Origin: Flavobacterium sp. ASW18X
GTDB lineage: Bacteria; Bacteroidota; Bacteroidia; Flavobacteriales; Flavobacteriaceae
Assembly: GCF_005144745.1 (NCBI RefSeq)
Contig: NZ_SWKK01000011.1
Span: 1-64,000, forward strand
Direction of reading: 5' to 3'
Length of the DNA: 64,000 nucleotides
In this document: one piece after another, positions 18,730-27,555 of the stretch
How positions within the stretch are numbered: the first letter of the stretch is position 1
Layout of the letters: each line of letters opens with the position of its first letter
Made by a program: the position numbers and the translations under genes
The notes under the pieces: generated by a model
Database searches by the model: none
Told to the model about the DNA's origin: nothing
The model's input: the letters and a program-made list of their open reading frames with translations, nothing else

Positions 18730-20244
18730 ATGAAAAGGTTACAATATATCGGACTATTACTTTCTCTCATATTTATTGGGTGTTCAGATTTAGAAGAAGT
18801 ACCCGTAGGACAACTTTCTCCTGACGGCTTGATTAATTCCCCCGAAGACGTTCAAACTCTAGTAAATGGTGCCATAGGTAATATGGCTACCGAAGCCTAT
18901 TGGGGAAGAAAATTATCATTACCTATTATGTTACGGAGTGATATGGTTTCTATAGGCGATCAAGGAACTCCTGGTCGTAGGCAAGATGTTGACCGGTTTT
19001 CAATGGCCTCAGATAACGGAATGGTAACCGCTTTATGGCCTAGAGCTTATCAAGTTATTGCAGGTACCAATGAGGCTATTGCAGCGGCAGCTAGGTTAGA
19101 TTCACCAGCTGAGCAATTAAATCCAGTAGTGGGTCAAGCCTATTTTTTTAGAGCATATACTTACTATCATTTAGTGCGCTTATTTGGTGACATACCTTAT
19201 TTAGATGCACCTGTAGAAAATATAGATGATGCTAAAACCATCTCTAAGACATCTGCAGACCAAGTTTATGCCAATATTATTGCAGATTTAGAAATGGCCA
19301 AAGAAATGTTACCAAACACACAATCTGTTAGAGCGTTACCCAGTAAAGCTACAGCTGCAGCATTCTTAGCTTCGGTATACTTAACTTTAGGAGAATTTCA
19401 AAATTCTTATAATGAAGCAAAATTTATTATCGATGGTGAAGCTGAATTTAATCTTGGCTTAGCGAGTGATTTTCAAGATTTATTTGACCATAGTAAACAG
19501 GCCGGTTTAAATGAATTTTTGTTAAGTCTAGATTTTAATGGCTTTAGTGAAGGTAATGATGGAAGAGACTATACCCCTGCACTTACTGGAATTAGAGCAA
19601 ACGAACGCGGTAATATTGGTGGTGGCTGGTCTGTTGCCGTACCCACGATTAATGTATACAACTCATGGGACGGACGGGATTACAGAAAAGCGGTAAGTCT
19701 AGATACCACTGGTATCTTTGGAGGTGAAGAATTACGCTTCGATAGATTCCCCGAGTTTGATTCAAGAAACATTCAGAGTGCTTATATCGCAAAATATACT
19801 CGCGCAATCGGACCTACAGGAACAGGCAATGGTAGAGCCTCTAGTCTTAATTATGCACTTATGCGGTATGCTGAAGTGCTTTTGATTGCGGCAGAAGCAT
19901 TAAACGAAATAAGCCCCGGTTCAGGTGAGGCTGTTGGGTATATAAATCGCGTAAGAGCAAGAGCAAGAGCGGGTAATGGTTCTGATTTTCCTGCGGATGT
20001 AGTTAGTGGACTTTCCCAAGAAGAATTTAGAGATTTAGTACTTGAGGAACGTAAATGGGAACTTGCTTTTGAGTTCAAGCGATGGTATGATATTAAGAGA
20101 AGACAACTGGGATCAGAGGTTTTTGGTCCAAATGGCTTAGAACCACAACCCAATTTTGACCCATCAAGAGATTATTTGTTCCCCCTTCCTTTTGATGAGT
20201 TAGATCGTAATCCAAACTTAGCACCGAACAATAAAGGTTATTAA
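18730..20244 (+). CDS. susD: SusD/RagB-type surface glycan-binding lipoprotein
   Basis: This 504-residue lipoprotein has a leader ending LIFIGCSDLEEVPVG. SusD-type helical repeats are visible, with QAYFFRAYTYYHLVRLFGDIPY near residues 137-160, the classic TPR-like core, followed by TAAAFLASVYLTLGEF. The C-terminal signature LEERKWELAFEFKRWYDIKR is intact and the protein ends in NKGY. It captures glycan at the cell surface for the SusC barrel. It is the last gene before a terminator-like hairpin. Confidence 0.96.
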   Translation: MKRLQYIGLLLSLIFIGCSDLEEVPVGQLSPDGLINSPEDVQTLVNGAIGNMATEAYWGRKLSLPIMLRSDMVSIGDQGTPGRRQDVDRFSMASDNGMVTALWPRAYQVIAGTNEAIAAAARLDSPAEQLNPVVGQAYFFRAYTYYHLVRLFGDIPYLDAPVENIDDAKTISKTSADQVYANIIADLEMAKEMLPNTQSVRALPSKATAAAFLASVYLTLGEFQNSYNEAKFIIDGEAEFNLGLASDFQDLFDHSKQAGLNEFLLSLDFNGFSEGNDGRDYTPALTGIRANERGNIGGGWSVAVPTINVYNSWDGRDYRKAVSLDTTGIFGGEELRFDRFPEFDSRNIQSAYIAKYTRAIGPTGTGNGRASSLNYALMRYAEVLLIAAEALNEISPGSGEAVGYINRVRARARAGNGSDFPADVVSGLSQEEFRDLVLEERKWELAFEFKRWYDIKRRQLGSEVFGPNGLEPQPNFDPSRDYLFPLPFDELDRNPNLAPNNKGY

Positions 20245-20260
20245 TATTCCCTCAGAAGAT

Positions 20261-20288
20261 GTGGCCTTGAAAAAGGCCACTCTTTTTT
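20261..20288 (+). terminator. Terminator or attenuator hairpin after susD
   Basis: GTGGCCTT, loop GAAA, AAGGCCAC is a perfect 8-base stem followed by TCTTTTTT. This is an intrinsic terminator form. It stands 16 bases after the susD stop and 20 bases before the GH88 start, so it probably trims transcription and makes susCD more abundant than the downstream enzymes, with readthrough supplying GH88. Confidence 0.8.
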
Positions 20289-20300
20289 ACCCTTCAATGT

Positions 20301-21488
20301 ATGACTTCAAAAATTAAGTATTTAGTTTTTGTCCTAACCTTTGCCTCGCTATTTTTAGCCTGCAAGAAAGAGACAAAAGAATTTAAGGAAACCCAAGAGG
20401 CAACTATTGATTCCTTATTATCCGTTAGATTCAAACACCTTTTAAAGCATCCTGTTGACTCCCTCAGCTTCCCCAGAAGCTATTCCCTAGAGAAAAAAGA
20501 AATCAACAAAGTTCCCTCCAAAGATTGGACCAGTGGTTTTTACCCCGGCAACCTTTGGTTGTTATACCAACTTACAGGTGACGAACGGTTCAAAGAACAA
20601 GCAATAAAATGGACTGCATTAATTGAAAAAGAAAAATATAATGACCAGACCCATGACATGGGTTTTAAAGTCTATTGCAGTTTTGGTCAAGGTAACAATG
20701 TACAACCCAACCAATCATATGATGACATCATCGTAGAAAGTGCCAAAACCCTTAGCACTCGATTTAATAAAAATGTTGGCAGTCTCCGTTCTTGGGATTT
20801 TAATAAGGATATCTGGGAGTTTCCCGTCATTATTGATAACATGATGAATTTGGAATTGCTCTTTGAAGCTACTAAAATTTCAGGGGATAGTACCTACCAT
20901 GACATTGCAGTATCGCATGCCACCACTACCCTTAAAAATCATTTTAGAGATGACCATAGCAGTTACCATGTAGTGGTTTATGATACAATTACGGGCAAAG
21001 CCAAAGACAAGGTTACCCATCAAGGTTTTGATGCTAATTCAGCATGGGCTCGCGGTCAGGCTTGGGCAATTTATGGCTATACCATGACCTACAGATATAC
21101 AAAAAATCCAAAATTTTTGCAGCAAGCCATTGCTACTTTTGACTTCTACCTGAACAATCCTTCTCTAAGAGATGATGGTATACCCTATTGGGACTTTAAT
21201 GACCCAGAGATTCCTAATGCAGTACGTGATGTTTCTGCTGCGACCATAATAGCATCCGCCTGTTACGAACTACATACCTATACTGACTCTCCAATGTATA
21301 AATCCTATGCCAATAAGGTTTTAAACACCCTAAAATCAAAAGAATATATTTTAGAAAAAAGTATAAATGCACCTTTTATATTAAAGCATAGCACAGGTAA
21401 TTGGCCTAAGAACGACGAAATGGATGAACCTATAGTTTATGGTGACTATTATTTTCTAGAGGCTTTGTTAAGACAGCAAAAAATATAA
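20301..21488 (+). CDS. GH88 unsaturated glucuronyl hydrolase
   Basis: This 395-residue (alpha/alpha)6-barrel hydrolase has a lipoprotein leader (SLFLACKKE). Two aspartates match the catalytic pair of GH88: D119 in THDMGFKVYCSFG and D179 in VIIDNMMNLELL. Further family segments are THQGFDANSAWARGQAWAIYG and YWDFNDPEIPNAVRDVSAA. It removes the 4,5-unsaturated uronate from lyase-made oligosaccharides by hydration of the double bond, giving the open-chain ketouronate that KduI uses. It lies just after susCD and the hairpin, with a GH2 gene downstream under its own motif-bearing promoter. Confidence 0.93.
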   Translation: MTSKIKYLVFVLTFASLFLACKKETKEFKETQEATIDSLLSVRFKHLLKHPVDSLSFPRSYSLEKKEINKVPSKDWTSGFYPGNLWLLYQLTGDERFKEQAIKWTALIEKEKYNDQTHDMGFKVYCSFGQGNNVQPNQSYDDIIVESAKTLSTRFNKNVGSLRSWDFNKDIWEFPVIIDNMMNLELLFEATKISGDSTYHDIAVSHATTTLKNHFRDDHSSYHVVVYDTITGKAKDKVTHQGFDANSAWARGQAWAIYGYTMTYRYTKNPKFLQQAIATFDFYLNNPSLRDDGIPYWDFNDPEIPNAVRDVSAATIIASACYELHTYTDSPMYKSYANKVLNTLKSKEYILEKSINAPFILKHSTGNWPKNDEMDEPIVYGDYYFLEALLRQQKI

Positions 21489-21509
21489 ATAATTTAAGGT
21501 CTGTTCTTC

Positions 21510-21526
21510 TACTACCCTTGGTAGTA
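21510..21526. repeat. Perfect inverted repeat overlapping the GH2 activator site
   Basis: TACTACC, loop CTT, GGTAGTA is a perfect 7-base palindrome. Its right arm runs into the ACAGGAT core of the promoter motif, so it may be a second operator at this promoter or the end of the GH88 transcript. Confidence 0.4.
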
Positions 21527-21561
21527 CAGGATGGATTAAAACCAATCTGACAATATTTTCA
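21516..21561 (+). promoter_or_regulatory. PUL activator motif and -7 box before GH2 (site 1)
   Basis: The 17-base element ends in ACAGGAT at 21526-21532. Exactly 21 bases later TATTTTCA (21554-21561) resembles the -7 box TAnnTTTG. The start codon of the GH2 gene is 22 bases further on. This matches five other sites in the window in spacing and core sequence. Confidence 0.7.
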
Positions 21562-21583
21562 TCTTTTTTAATAATTACCTCAA

Positions 21584-23986
21584 ATGAGAGCATCAATTAT
21601 ATTTCTAAGTCTACTTTTTTCTATTGTTGGATGTCAAAACAAGGAAAGTACCACCGCGCTTCGAAGCAAAACCAACATTAATGAAGAGTGGTACTATCTT
21701 GAAGATAACGCAGAAGGTATTGAGCTCATACAAAATTTAGATTCTTGGGTAAGCATAGATTTGCCCCATACTTGGAACAGTGAAGACCCCACGGATAATG
21801 AAGCTGGATACCGTAGAAGTGGTAGTTGGTATAAAAAAGTATTGTCATTTGATGGGATTGATGCAAATACGCGCTACAACCTTTACTTTGAAGGAGCCAA
21901 TATAACAACTGAAGTCTATGTAAATGGGAAAAAGGCTGGTGGCCATATTGGCGGATATATCGGTTTTGAAATTGATATAACGTCCTATTTGAACAAAGGA
22001 AATAATACCATTTTAGTTCGGGTGGACAATGGGTACAATCGTGATGTGATTCCTTCTCAAAAAAGTGATTTCTTTATATATGGGGGAATCACTAGAGATG
22101 TCTGGCTTGTAACCAAACCAAAACTGGCTCTCGGCACAGTTAAGGTAACTACTCCGACGGTATCCCACAAAACTGCCGATGTACATCTTGAAATTCCCAT
22201 CGCTGATTATAATACTACAGCTCCTTTAAATATCAAAGCAGTACTTAAGAATCCTAAAGGAGACGTCGTGGTATCGGCGGAACAAACGGTAAAAGGAGAG
22301 ACTAGTAAAATGGCATTGACGAATATTGAAGATCCCATGCTTTGGGATATTGACGACCCCAACCTTTACGAAGTGGTCGTATCGCTATTTAAAAATGACC
22401 AGTTGCTCGATGAGACAAGTGAAAAAGTGGGCCTACGGTGGTTCGAGTTTAAAAAGAACGGTCCTTTTTACCTCAATGGAAAAAGGGTGCTCTTACGAGG
22501 AACCCACCGCCATGAAGAACATGCCGGAGTTGGCGCTGCCATGAGCAATGCACAGCACCGAAAAGATATGGAACAGATTAAGGAAATGGGGGCCAATTTT
22601 GTGCGTTTGGCGCACTATCCACAAGACCCTGAAATCTACAAGGCTTGTGATGAGTTGGGTATTCTTGTTTGGGACGAATTACCCTGGTGCCGCGGAGGTT
22701 TGGGCGAAGAAATATGGCAAACGAACACCAAAAACATGCTGCGTGAAATCATAGACCAAAACTACAACCACCCTAGTATCATTATTTGGTCTCTGGGAAA
22801 TGAAATGTACTGGCTGCCCGATTTTGAAAATGGTGATGATATCGATAGAATGAATGCATTTTTGACCGAACTCAACGACATTGCCCATGAAATGGACCCT
22901 ACACGAAAAACAGCTATCCGTAAATACTATGAGGGCGCAGAAATCGTGGACGTATTTTCACCGTCCATATGGTCAGGCTGGTACTCAGGGAGTTATAAAA
23001 GTTATCAGAAGGCGATTGATACTTACAAACCGCAATACGACCATTTTTTACACACTGAATATGGCGGTTCTAGCCACGTAGGCAGGCACACTGAAAACCC
23101 TATTACAGGTGAAGGCGTAATTAATTCAGACGGTTGGGAAGAGGCTATAGTACAGACCAAAGTGGCGAATATAGCACAAATTGGGGATTGGAGCGAAAAC
23201 TATATCGTGGATCTCTTTGATTGGCATTTACGCATTACCGAACAAGATTCCACTTTTGTAGGCAATGCACAATGGGCTTTTAAAGACTTCGGAACCCCAT
23301 TACGACCCGAAAACGATATTCCATACATGAATCAAAAAGGCTTGGTGGATCGTAACGGCAATCCCAAAGATGCCTATTACGTATTTAAAAGTCATTGGGC
23401 CAAAGATCCTTTTGTGTATATCGAATCCAAAACATGGACTGAACGCCAAGGCCCCGCAGGAAAAAAGCGAAACCTTAGCGTATTTAGTAATTGTGATGAA
23501 GTAGAACTAACCCATAACGGTATTAATTTGGGTAAAAAGAAAAAGGATATTTCAAAATTTCCAGCATCAGGACTCACTTGGGACATCGACTTTAAGGAAG
23601 GAAAAAATGAGTTAATCGCAGTGGGTATCACTAAAGAGGGTATTGTTCAAGACACCTTACTAGTGAACTATCGTTTTCAAAGAAATGACACAGCCAAAGG
23701 CCTTGAGCTTTCTTACAAGCTCATGAAAAATGGTAATTATTTAGTTACGGCAACTGCTATAGACAAAGATGGGTTACGCTGCTTGGATTATGAAGACAAG
23801 GTATATTTTCAATGCCTTGAAGGCGGAGCAACGCTCAAAAACCAAGGTACCCCCACGGGTAGTGAAATAATAGGTATGGCTAATGGGCGTGCATCCATAG
23901 AGATAATTCCCGATAGCACTAAAACAGAATTAACCGTCATGGTACTCAATCAAAATTTTAAGGGTACATATATTATTATACCATAG
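21584..23986 (+). CDS. GH2 family glycoside hydrolase (beta-galactosidase/glucuronidase type)
   Basis: This 800-residue protein has a lipoprotein-like leader (SIVGCQNKE). The domains are the sugar-binding jelly roll (about 30-195, with the DLPHTWNSEDPT and YRRSGSWYKK motifs), an immunoglobulin-like domain, a TIM barrel (about 295-600) and C-terminal sandwich domains. Catalytic residues are E407 in SLGNEMYW (acid/base) and E492 in HTEYGGSSH (nucleophile). The substrate is not readable: a beta-glucuronidase or beta-galactosidase acting on ulvan or side-chain fragments is likely. It has its own activator-type promoter and is followed 10 bases later by a lactonase-like gene. Confidence 0.9.
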   Translation: MRASIIFLSLLFSIVGCQNKESTTALRSKTNINEEWYYLEDNAEGIELIQNLDSWVSIDLPHTWNSEDPTDNEAGYRRSGSWYKKVLSFDGIDANTRYNLYFEGANITTEVYVNGKKAGGHIGGYIGFEIDITSYLNKGNNTILVRVDNGYNRDVIPSQKSDFFIYGGITRDVWLVTKPKLALGTVKVTTPTVSHKTADVHLEIPIADYNTTAPLNIKAVLKNPKGDVVVSAEQTVKGETSKMALTNIEDPMLWDIDDPNLYEVVVSLFKNDQLLDETSEKVGLRWFEFKKNGPFYLNGKRVLLRGTHRHEEHAGVGAAMSNAQHRKDMEQIKEMGANFVRLAHYPQDPEIYKACDELGILVWDELPWCRGGLGEEIWQTNTKNMLREIIDQNYNHPSIIIWSLGNEMYWLPDFENGDDIDRMNAFLTELNDIAHEMDPTRKTAIRKYYEGAEIVDVFSPSIWSGWYSGSYKSYQKAIDTYKPQYDHFLHTEYGGSSHVGRHTENPITGEGVINSDGWEEAIVQTKVANIAQIGDWSENYIVDLFDWHLRITEQDSTFVGNAQWAFKDFGTPLRPENDIPYMNQKGLVDRNGNPKDAYYVFKSHWAKDPFVYIESKTWTERQGPAGKKRNLSVFSNCDEVELTHNGINLGKKKKDISKFPASGLTWDIDFKEGKNELIAVGITKEGIVQDTLLVNYRFQRNDTAKGLELSYKLMKNGNYLVTATAIDKDGLRCLDYEDKVYFQCLEGGATLKNQGTPTGSEIIGMANGRASIEIIPDSTKTELTVMVLNQNFKGTYIIIP

Positions 23987-23996
23987 TTTAGCGCTA

Positions 23997-25133
23997 ATGT
24001 ATTTTTTAAGATTAATTGTAGGTTTAGTTATTCTGTTAAGTTCTTGCGAAACAAAAAGCTACAGAACCCTAGTTTTTATTGGAAGTTTTACCGAAGGTAA
24101 GCCCTCAAACGGCATTCGGGTATATGAATTTGACCAAGCTTCAGGAGAATTAGAATTGCTTTATGAACAATCAAACACCATTAATCCTTCATTTCTAAAA
24201 ATTTCTGACGATGGGCGCTTTTTATATTCCGTGATGGAAAGTCAGTTGCCCACACATGGCAAGGTTGCCGCTTTTGCGGTGAATGCTATCAATGGAAGCC
24301 TATCTTTTTTGGGTTCCCAAGATGCGGGGGGAAGAAATCCTGTTCATTTATCGTTGCATCCCTCTGGGAAACAATTGGTAAACTCCAATTACACGGATGC
24401 GGGAATCTCGGTTTTTGCCATAAATGCAAACGGAAGCCTAAACCCATACCACCAACTTCTCCAATTCAAGGACAGCAGTATCATAAAAGCTAGACAGGAT
24501 AAGGCACATTTACATTCCACCAATTTTACACCCGATGGTGAATTTTTATTCGGACACGATTTAGGTGGCGATAAAATCAGGACGTTTAAAGTAACCGACA
24601 CTGAAGATAACATATCACTCAAAAACTCTGAAAATATAAAGGCAAAACCAGGTAGTGGCCCACGGCATTTCACCTTCCATCCTAATGGAAAATTTGGCTA
24701 TGGATTGGCAGAATTAAGCGGTAAGGTTACAGCGTACATGTACACAAAAGGCCATTTAAGTTTTATTAAAGATTATTCCTCCTACGCAATTGAACAAGAT
24801 TTGTATAGAGCGGCCGATATTCACATTTCACCTGATGGTAAATTTTTATACGCCTCTAACCGCGCACCAGAAGAAGATAGTATTAGCATCTTTTCCATTA
24901 ACCAAGAAACAGGCAAACTCAATTTAGTAGGTCATCAACCTACACATGGCAAACACCCTAGAAATTTTTGTGTAGACCCGTCTGGCAAATATGTATTGGT
25001 GGCCAATCAGTTCAGTGATAATATAGTTGTATTTAAACGCAATTCAAAAACGGGGACTTTGACCAAGCTTTCTCAAGAAATTCAAATGAATAATCCTTCG
25101 AGCTTGCAGATGTTCACCTACGAAGTCCCATAA
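23997..25133 (+). CDS. Lactonase-family seven-bladed beta-propeller protein
   Basis: This 378-residue protein of the 6-phosphogluconolactonase-type propeller family (PF10282 group) has repeated blades with FLKISDDGRFLYSV, PVHLSLHPSGKQLVNSNY, HLHSTNFTPDGEFLF and GSGPRHFTFHPNGKFGYG. A lipoprotein-like leader (VILLSSCETKSY) suggests it is exported, which is unusual for a phosphogluconolactonase. A periplasmic aldonolactonase, for instance on a sugar lactone made by an exported oxidoreductase such as that at 27556-28869, is a possible role. It is co-transcribed with the GH2 gene 10 bases upstream and converges on the gene at 25181. Confidence 0.82.
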   Translation: MYFLRLIVGLVILLSSCETKSYRTLVFIGSFTEGKPSNGIRVYEFDQASGELELLYEQSNTINPSFLKISDDGRFLYSVMESQLPTHGKVAAFAVNAINGSLSFLGSQDAGGRNPVHLSLHPSGKQLVNSNYTDAGISVFAINANGSLNPYHQLLQFKDSSIIKARQDKAHLHSTNFTPDGEFLFGHDLGGDKIRTFKVTDTEDNISLKNSENIKAKPGSGPRHFTFHPNGKFGYGLAELSGKVTAYMYTKGHLSFIKDYSSYAIEQDLYRAADIHISPDGKFLYASNRAPEEDSISIFSINQETGKLNLVGHQPTHGKHPRNFCVDPSGKYVLVANQFSDNIVVFKRNSKTGTLTKLSQEIQMNNPSSLQMFTYEVP

Positions 25134-25180
25134 AATTTCTCTTAAACCATTATCCTTATATTCTATAGCTGCAGTAATAC

Positions 25181-27100
25181 CTATACCACTTTAATACTAC
25201 AATCAATGGAATTAATCCCTTCTTCAAAATCAATTTGCAACGGTATGGCCTGCATACCCGGAACCATATTGAACACCCTACTCTTTTTGGTCTTCCTAAT
25301 GGTAATCGGAGTATTGACTGAAACCACTACCTTACCCTCTTTTTTATACACCTCAATTTCTTGCTTGGATACTTGTACGACTTTTTCGTAATTAGGGGAT
25401 ATTAAGGGTAACACCAAAGAAGCGGCGCCAGAACTCTGGTCCCAATTTTTGGTCATAGCCGTGATTTTTGTGACCTCATCATCAAAACTATACGTGAGAT
25501 AAAATTGGGCGTTGGCAAGTTGTTTTTGGTCTTTATCAGTGAGCTGTGTTTTTACACTTATCACAGATTTTCCTGAGGCCTGACTTGTTAAAACATCGGC
25601 CTTTCGGTCATACAAATTGGTAAACCAGCTCCCGCCTTTTTTTACTTCCATTCTTGGAGTTAGGGCGATATCTTCATCGTCAGGCTGGGGTTGCTGATTA
25701 TACGGTTCCACCAAAAGATATTCCGCCATACTGGCTGTAAACAATGGCCCTACTTTTTCGTGCCAAAGCACGGCAAGCGAACCACCAGTGGCAGCCTGGG
25801 ATAGTGGTTTTTTAAAGACCACATCATTCGACGAAACCGTTGCCCGCCATGGCCCCGTAGAAACCAACCAAACGTCAAGGTCAGAAAAGTGTTTTATACC
25901 ATAGTTTTTACTTCTAGGTAAAAGTGTTTTGGTATTGACTTCTGGAAGTATTTTAGCATTGTCCAAAACAAACGCTAATGATTTGGCGTGGGCAAACGTG
26001 TGATGCAAACAAGGGGTAACACCATGACTTTTGTAATGTAGCCCACCAGACAACAGACCATCTACGGTACATTGTTGTAGAAGTTCGGTGCTGCGGTAGG
26101 CAGCTGTACCAAAGGTCGGGTTTCTATCGGCCATCATGGCAAATGCAGGTTGGCACCCATCAGTAGTACGACTGCCCCAGTAACTCCATTTATTCTGGCG
26201 CGTACCCCAACTATTGTCCCATGCGCCATCGGGAAGCATGAACTCTAAATGACCCTCCATCGATTTTTGGACTAAGGCCAAAAGTTCTTCATCTTTTATC
26301 GCTAAGGCATAAAGTGCAATGCCATTCAGGGTTTCTTCAACATTGTATCCTAAATCAACAGGAAGCAGTCCTTTTTCACTGGGTTCAGTGGCCGGTTTGT
26401 TTTCTCCAAAAATGATATGATTGGGTTGGGTTAGCCTTCCTTGGAATTCGCTGGCCAGTTGTTCGGCATGTGCCAAATATTCCTGATTATCAAACATTGT
26501 TCCCCAGAGATGAAGCCCGTAAACCGCACTTATGGGATAGTTGGTATGGCTGTAATCGATATTGAAGTTTTTATGTACAAAATCAGCTGCCTTTTTCAAC
26601 CGCTCTGTCCATTGTTGTTTTATTTCAGGAGGTAAAACATGACCATGGTGATGCAAAGCCTCAGCGAGGGCAATTGCACCAAAAACGGTTATGCCTGGCC
26701 ATGATTTAGGATTAGGAACTACCGTCCAACTACCATCTTCTTTAGATACATTTTCTGACCATTTCATGACTTTAAGAGCAGCATCTAAATATTTTTGTTC
26801 TTCTGTGGTATCTGCCATGTACAAAAACGGATACACCGCATCCATACATCTTCCATGAATTCTATCGCAGGCATCACAGAACAAAGCCCCGTGCAATGCG
26901 GGATTGTCTGGATTATCGATTTGGGTTGCGAGCATGGCATCACACCATTCGGTCAACAATTCGGCAGATAAGGTTTTAAAAGGAAGTTCTTCCGCTAGGA
27001 TTTCGGAGGTATTATTTTTGTTATCCTTGCAGGCATGCATAGGAACTAATAGCCCCATACTGGCCATAAGTGAAAGTTGGGTAAAGCTGCGTCTTTCCAT
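25181..27100 (-). CDS. Exported alpha-toroid plus beta-sandwich protein, candidate lyase or dehydratase
   Basis: I do not recognise this 639-residue protein by family. It has a twin-arginine-like leader (MERRSFTQLSLMASMGLL) with a following Cys (HACKD). Residues about 40-400 look like an (alpha/alpha) toroid with aromatic- and histidine-rich helices (GALFCDACDRIHGRCMDAV, ALAEALHHHGHV, TPCLHHTFAHAKSLAFVLD). Residues about 400-639 look like a beta-sandwich. This two-part build is that of many polysaccharide lyases and of heparinase-like enzymes. An oligosaccharide dehydratase is also known from an ulvan PUL of Formosa, so dehydratase activity is an alternative. It has its own copy of the PUL promoter motif and sits after rhaM. 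Confidence 0.6.
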   Translation of the reverse strand: MERRSFTQLSLMASMGLLVPMHACKDNKNNTSEILAEELPFKTLSAELLTEWCDAMLATQIDNPDNPALHGALFCDACDRIHGRCMDAVYPFLYMADTTEEQKYLDAALKVMKWSENVSKEDGSWTVVPNPKSWPGITVFGAIALAEALHHHGHVLPPEIKQQWTERLKKAADFVHKNFNIDYSHTNYPISAVYGLHLWGTMFDNQEYLAHAEQLASEFQGRLTQPNHIIFGENKPATEPSEKGLLPVDLGYNVEETLNGIALYALAIKDEELLALVQKSMEGHLEFMLPDGAWDNSWGTRQNKWSYWGSRTTDGCQPAFAMMADRNPTFGTAAYRSTELLQQCTVDGLLSGGLHYKSHGVTPCLHHTFAHAKSLAFVLDNAKILPEVNTKTLLPRSKNYGIKHFSDLDVWLVSTGPWRATVSSNDVVFKKPLSQAATGGSLAVLWHEKVGPLFTASMAEYLLVEPYNQQPQPDDEDIALTPRMEVKKGGSWFTNLYDRKADVLTSQASGKSVISVKTQLTDKDQKQLANAQFYLTYSFDDEVTKITAMTKNWDQSSGAASLVLPLISPNYEKVVQVSKQEIEVYKKEGKVVVSVNTPITIRKTKKSRVFNMVPGMQAIPLQIDFEEGINSIDCSIKVV

Positions 27101-27132
27101 GAAATTAGTGTTAGGTTTTACTCTAATGATAC

Positions 27133-27178
27133 CAATAATAACAAGACTCCTGCATTTTGATATCCTGTACCGTACTGT
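27133..27178 (-). promoter_or_regulatory. PUL activator motif and -7 box (site 2)
   Basis: On the minus strand ACAGTACGGT precedes ACAGGAT (27168 down to 27162). After exactly 21 bases comes TATTATTG (27140 down to 27133), one base from TAnnTTTG. The ACAG half is repeated 10 bases upstream of the core. The site drives the toroid gene starting at 27100, in the gap after rhaM. Confidence 0.7.
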
Positions 27179-27219
27179 AAACCACCGTAGACCTAAAATT
27201 TTATACTTTAGTGAAAGAC

Positions 27220-27534
27220 CTATTCCATGTAAAACACCTCTTCCAGTGTGGTTGAAATAGGGGAATTATCGGGATTAGTTTCCATAATATCCGCCATAAA
27301 GGCCCACCATTTTTGAACGATTGGATTATCGGCTAAATCTTGAGATCCTCCATTACCAAATACCTTTTGAAATGCAAAAAGAGTATCAGTTTCCTCATCA
27401 AAAAAGATGGAATATTCGCTTACACCTGATTCTTTTAAAAGTTTTTTCAATTCTGGCCAAAGTTGATTATGACGCGCTGTATACGCCTTTTTTTGACCAG
27501 GATTCAATTTCATTTTAAAGGCGATTCTTTTCAT
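27220..27534 (-). CDS. rhaM: L-rhamnose mutarotase
   Basis: This 104-residue dimeric ferredoxin-like protein has the RhaM signature throughout: AFKMKLNPGQKKAYTARHNQ, LWPELKKLL, SEYSIFFDEETDTLFA, KWWAFMADIMETNPDNSP and the terminal LEEVFYME. It interconverts the alpha and beta anomers of L-rhamnose. It is strong evidence that the PUL substrate contains rhamnose, in line with the two rhamnosidases upstream in the same operon and rhaT at 53886. It starts 21 bases after the exported oxidoreductase gene. Confidence 0.95.
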   Translation of the reverse strand: MKRIAFKMKLNPGQKKAYTARHNQLWPELKKLLKESGVSEYSIFFDEETDTLFAFQKVFGNGGSQDLADNPIVQKWWAFMADIMETNPDNSPISTTLEEVFYME

Positions 27535-27555
27535 AGTATGATGTTTTCGTTGTGA

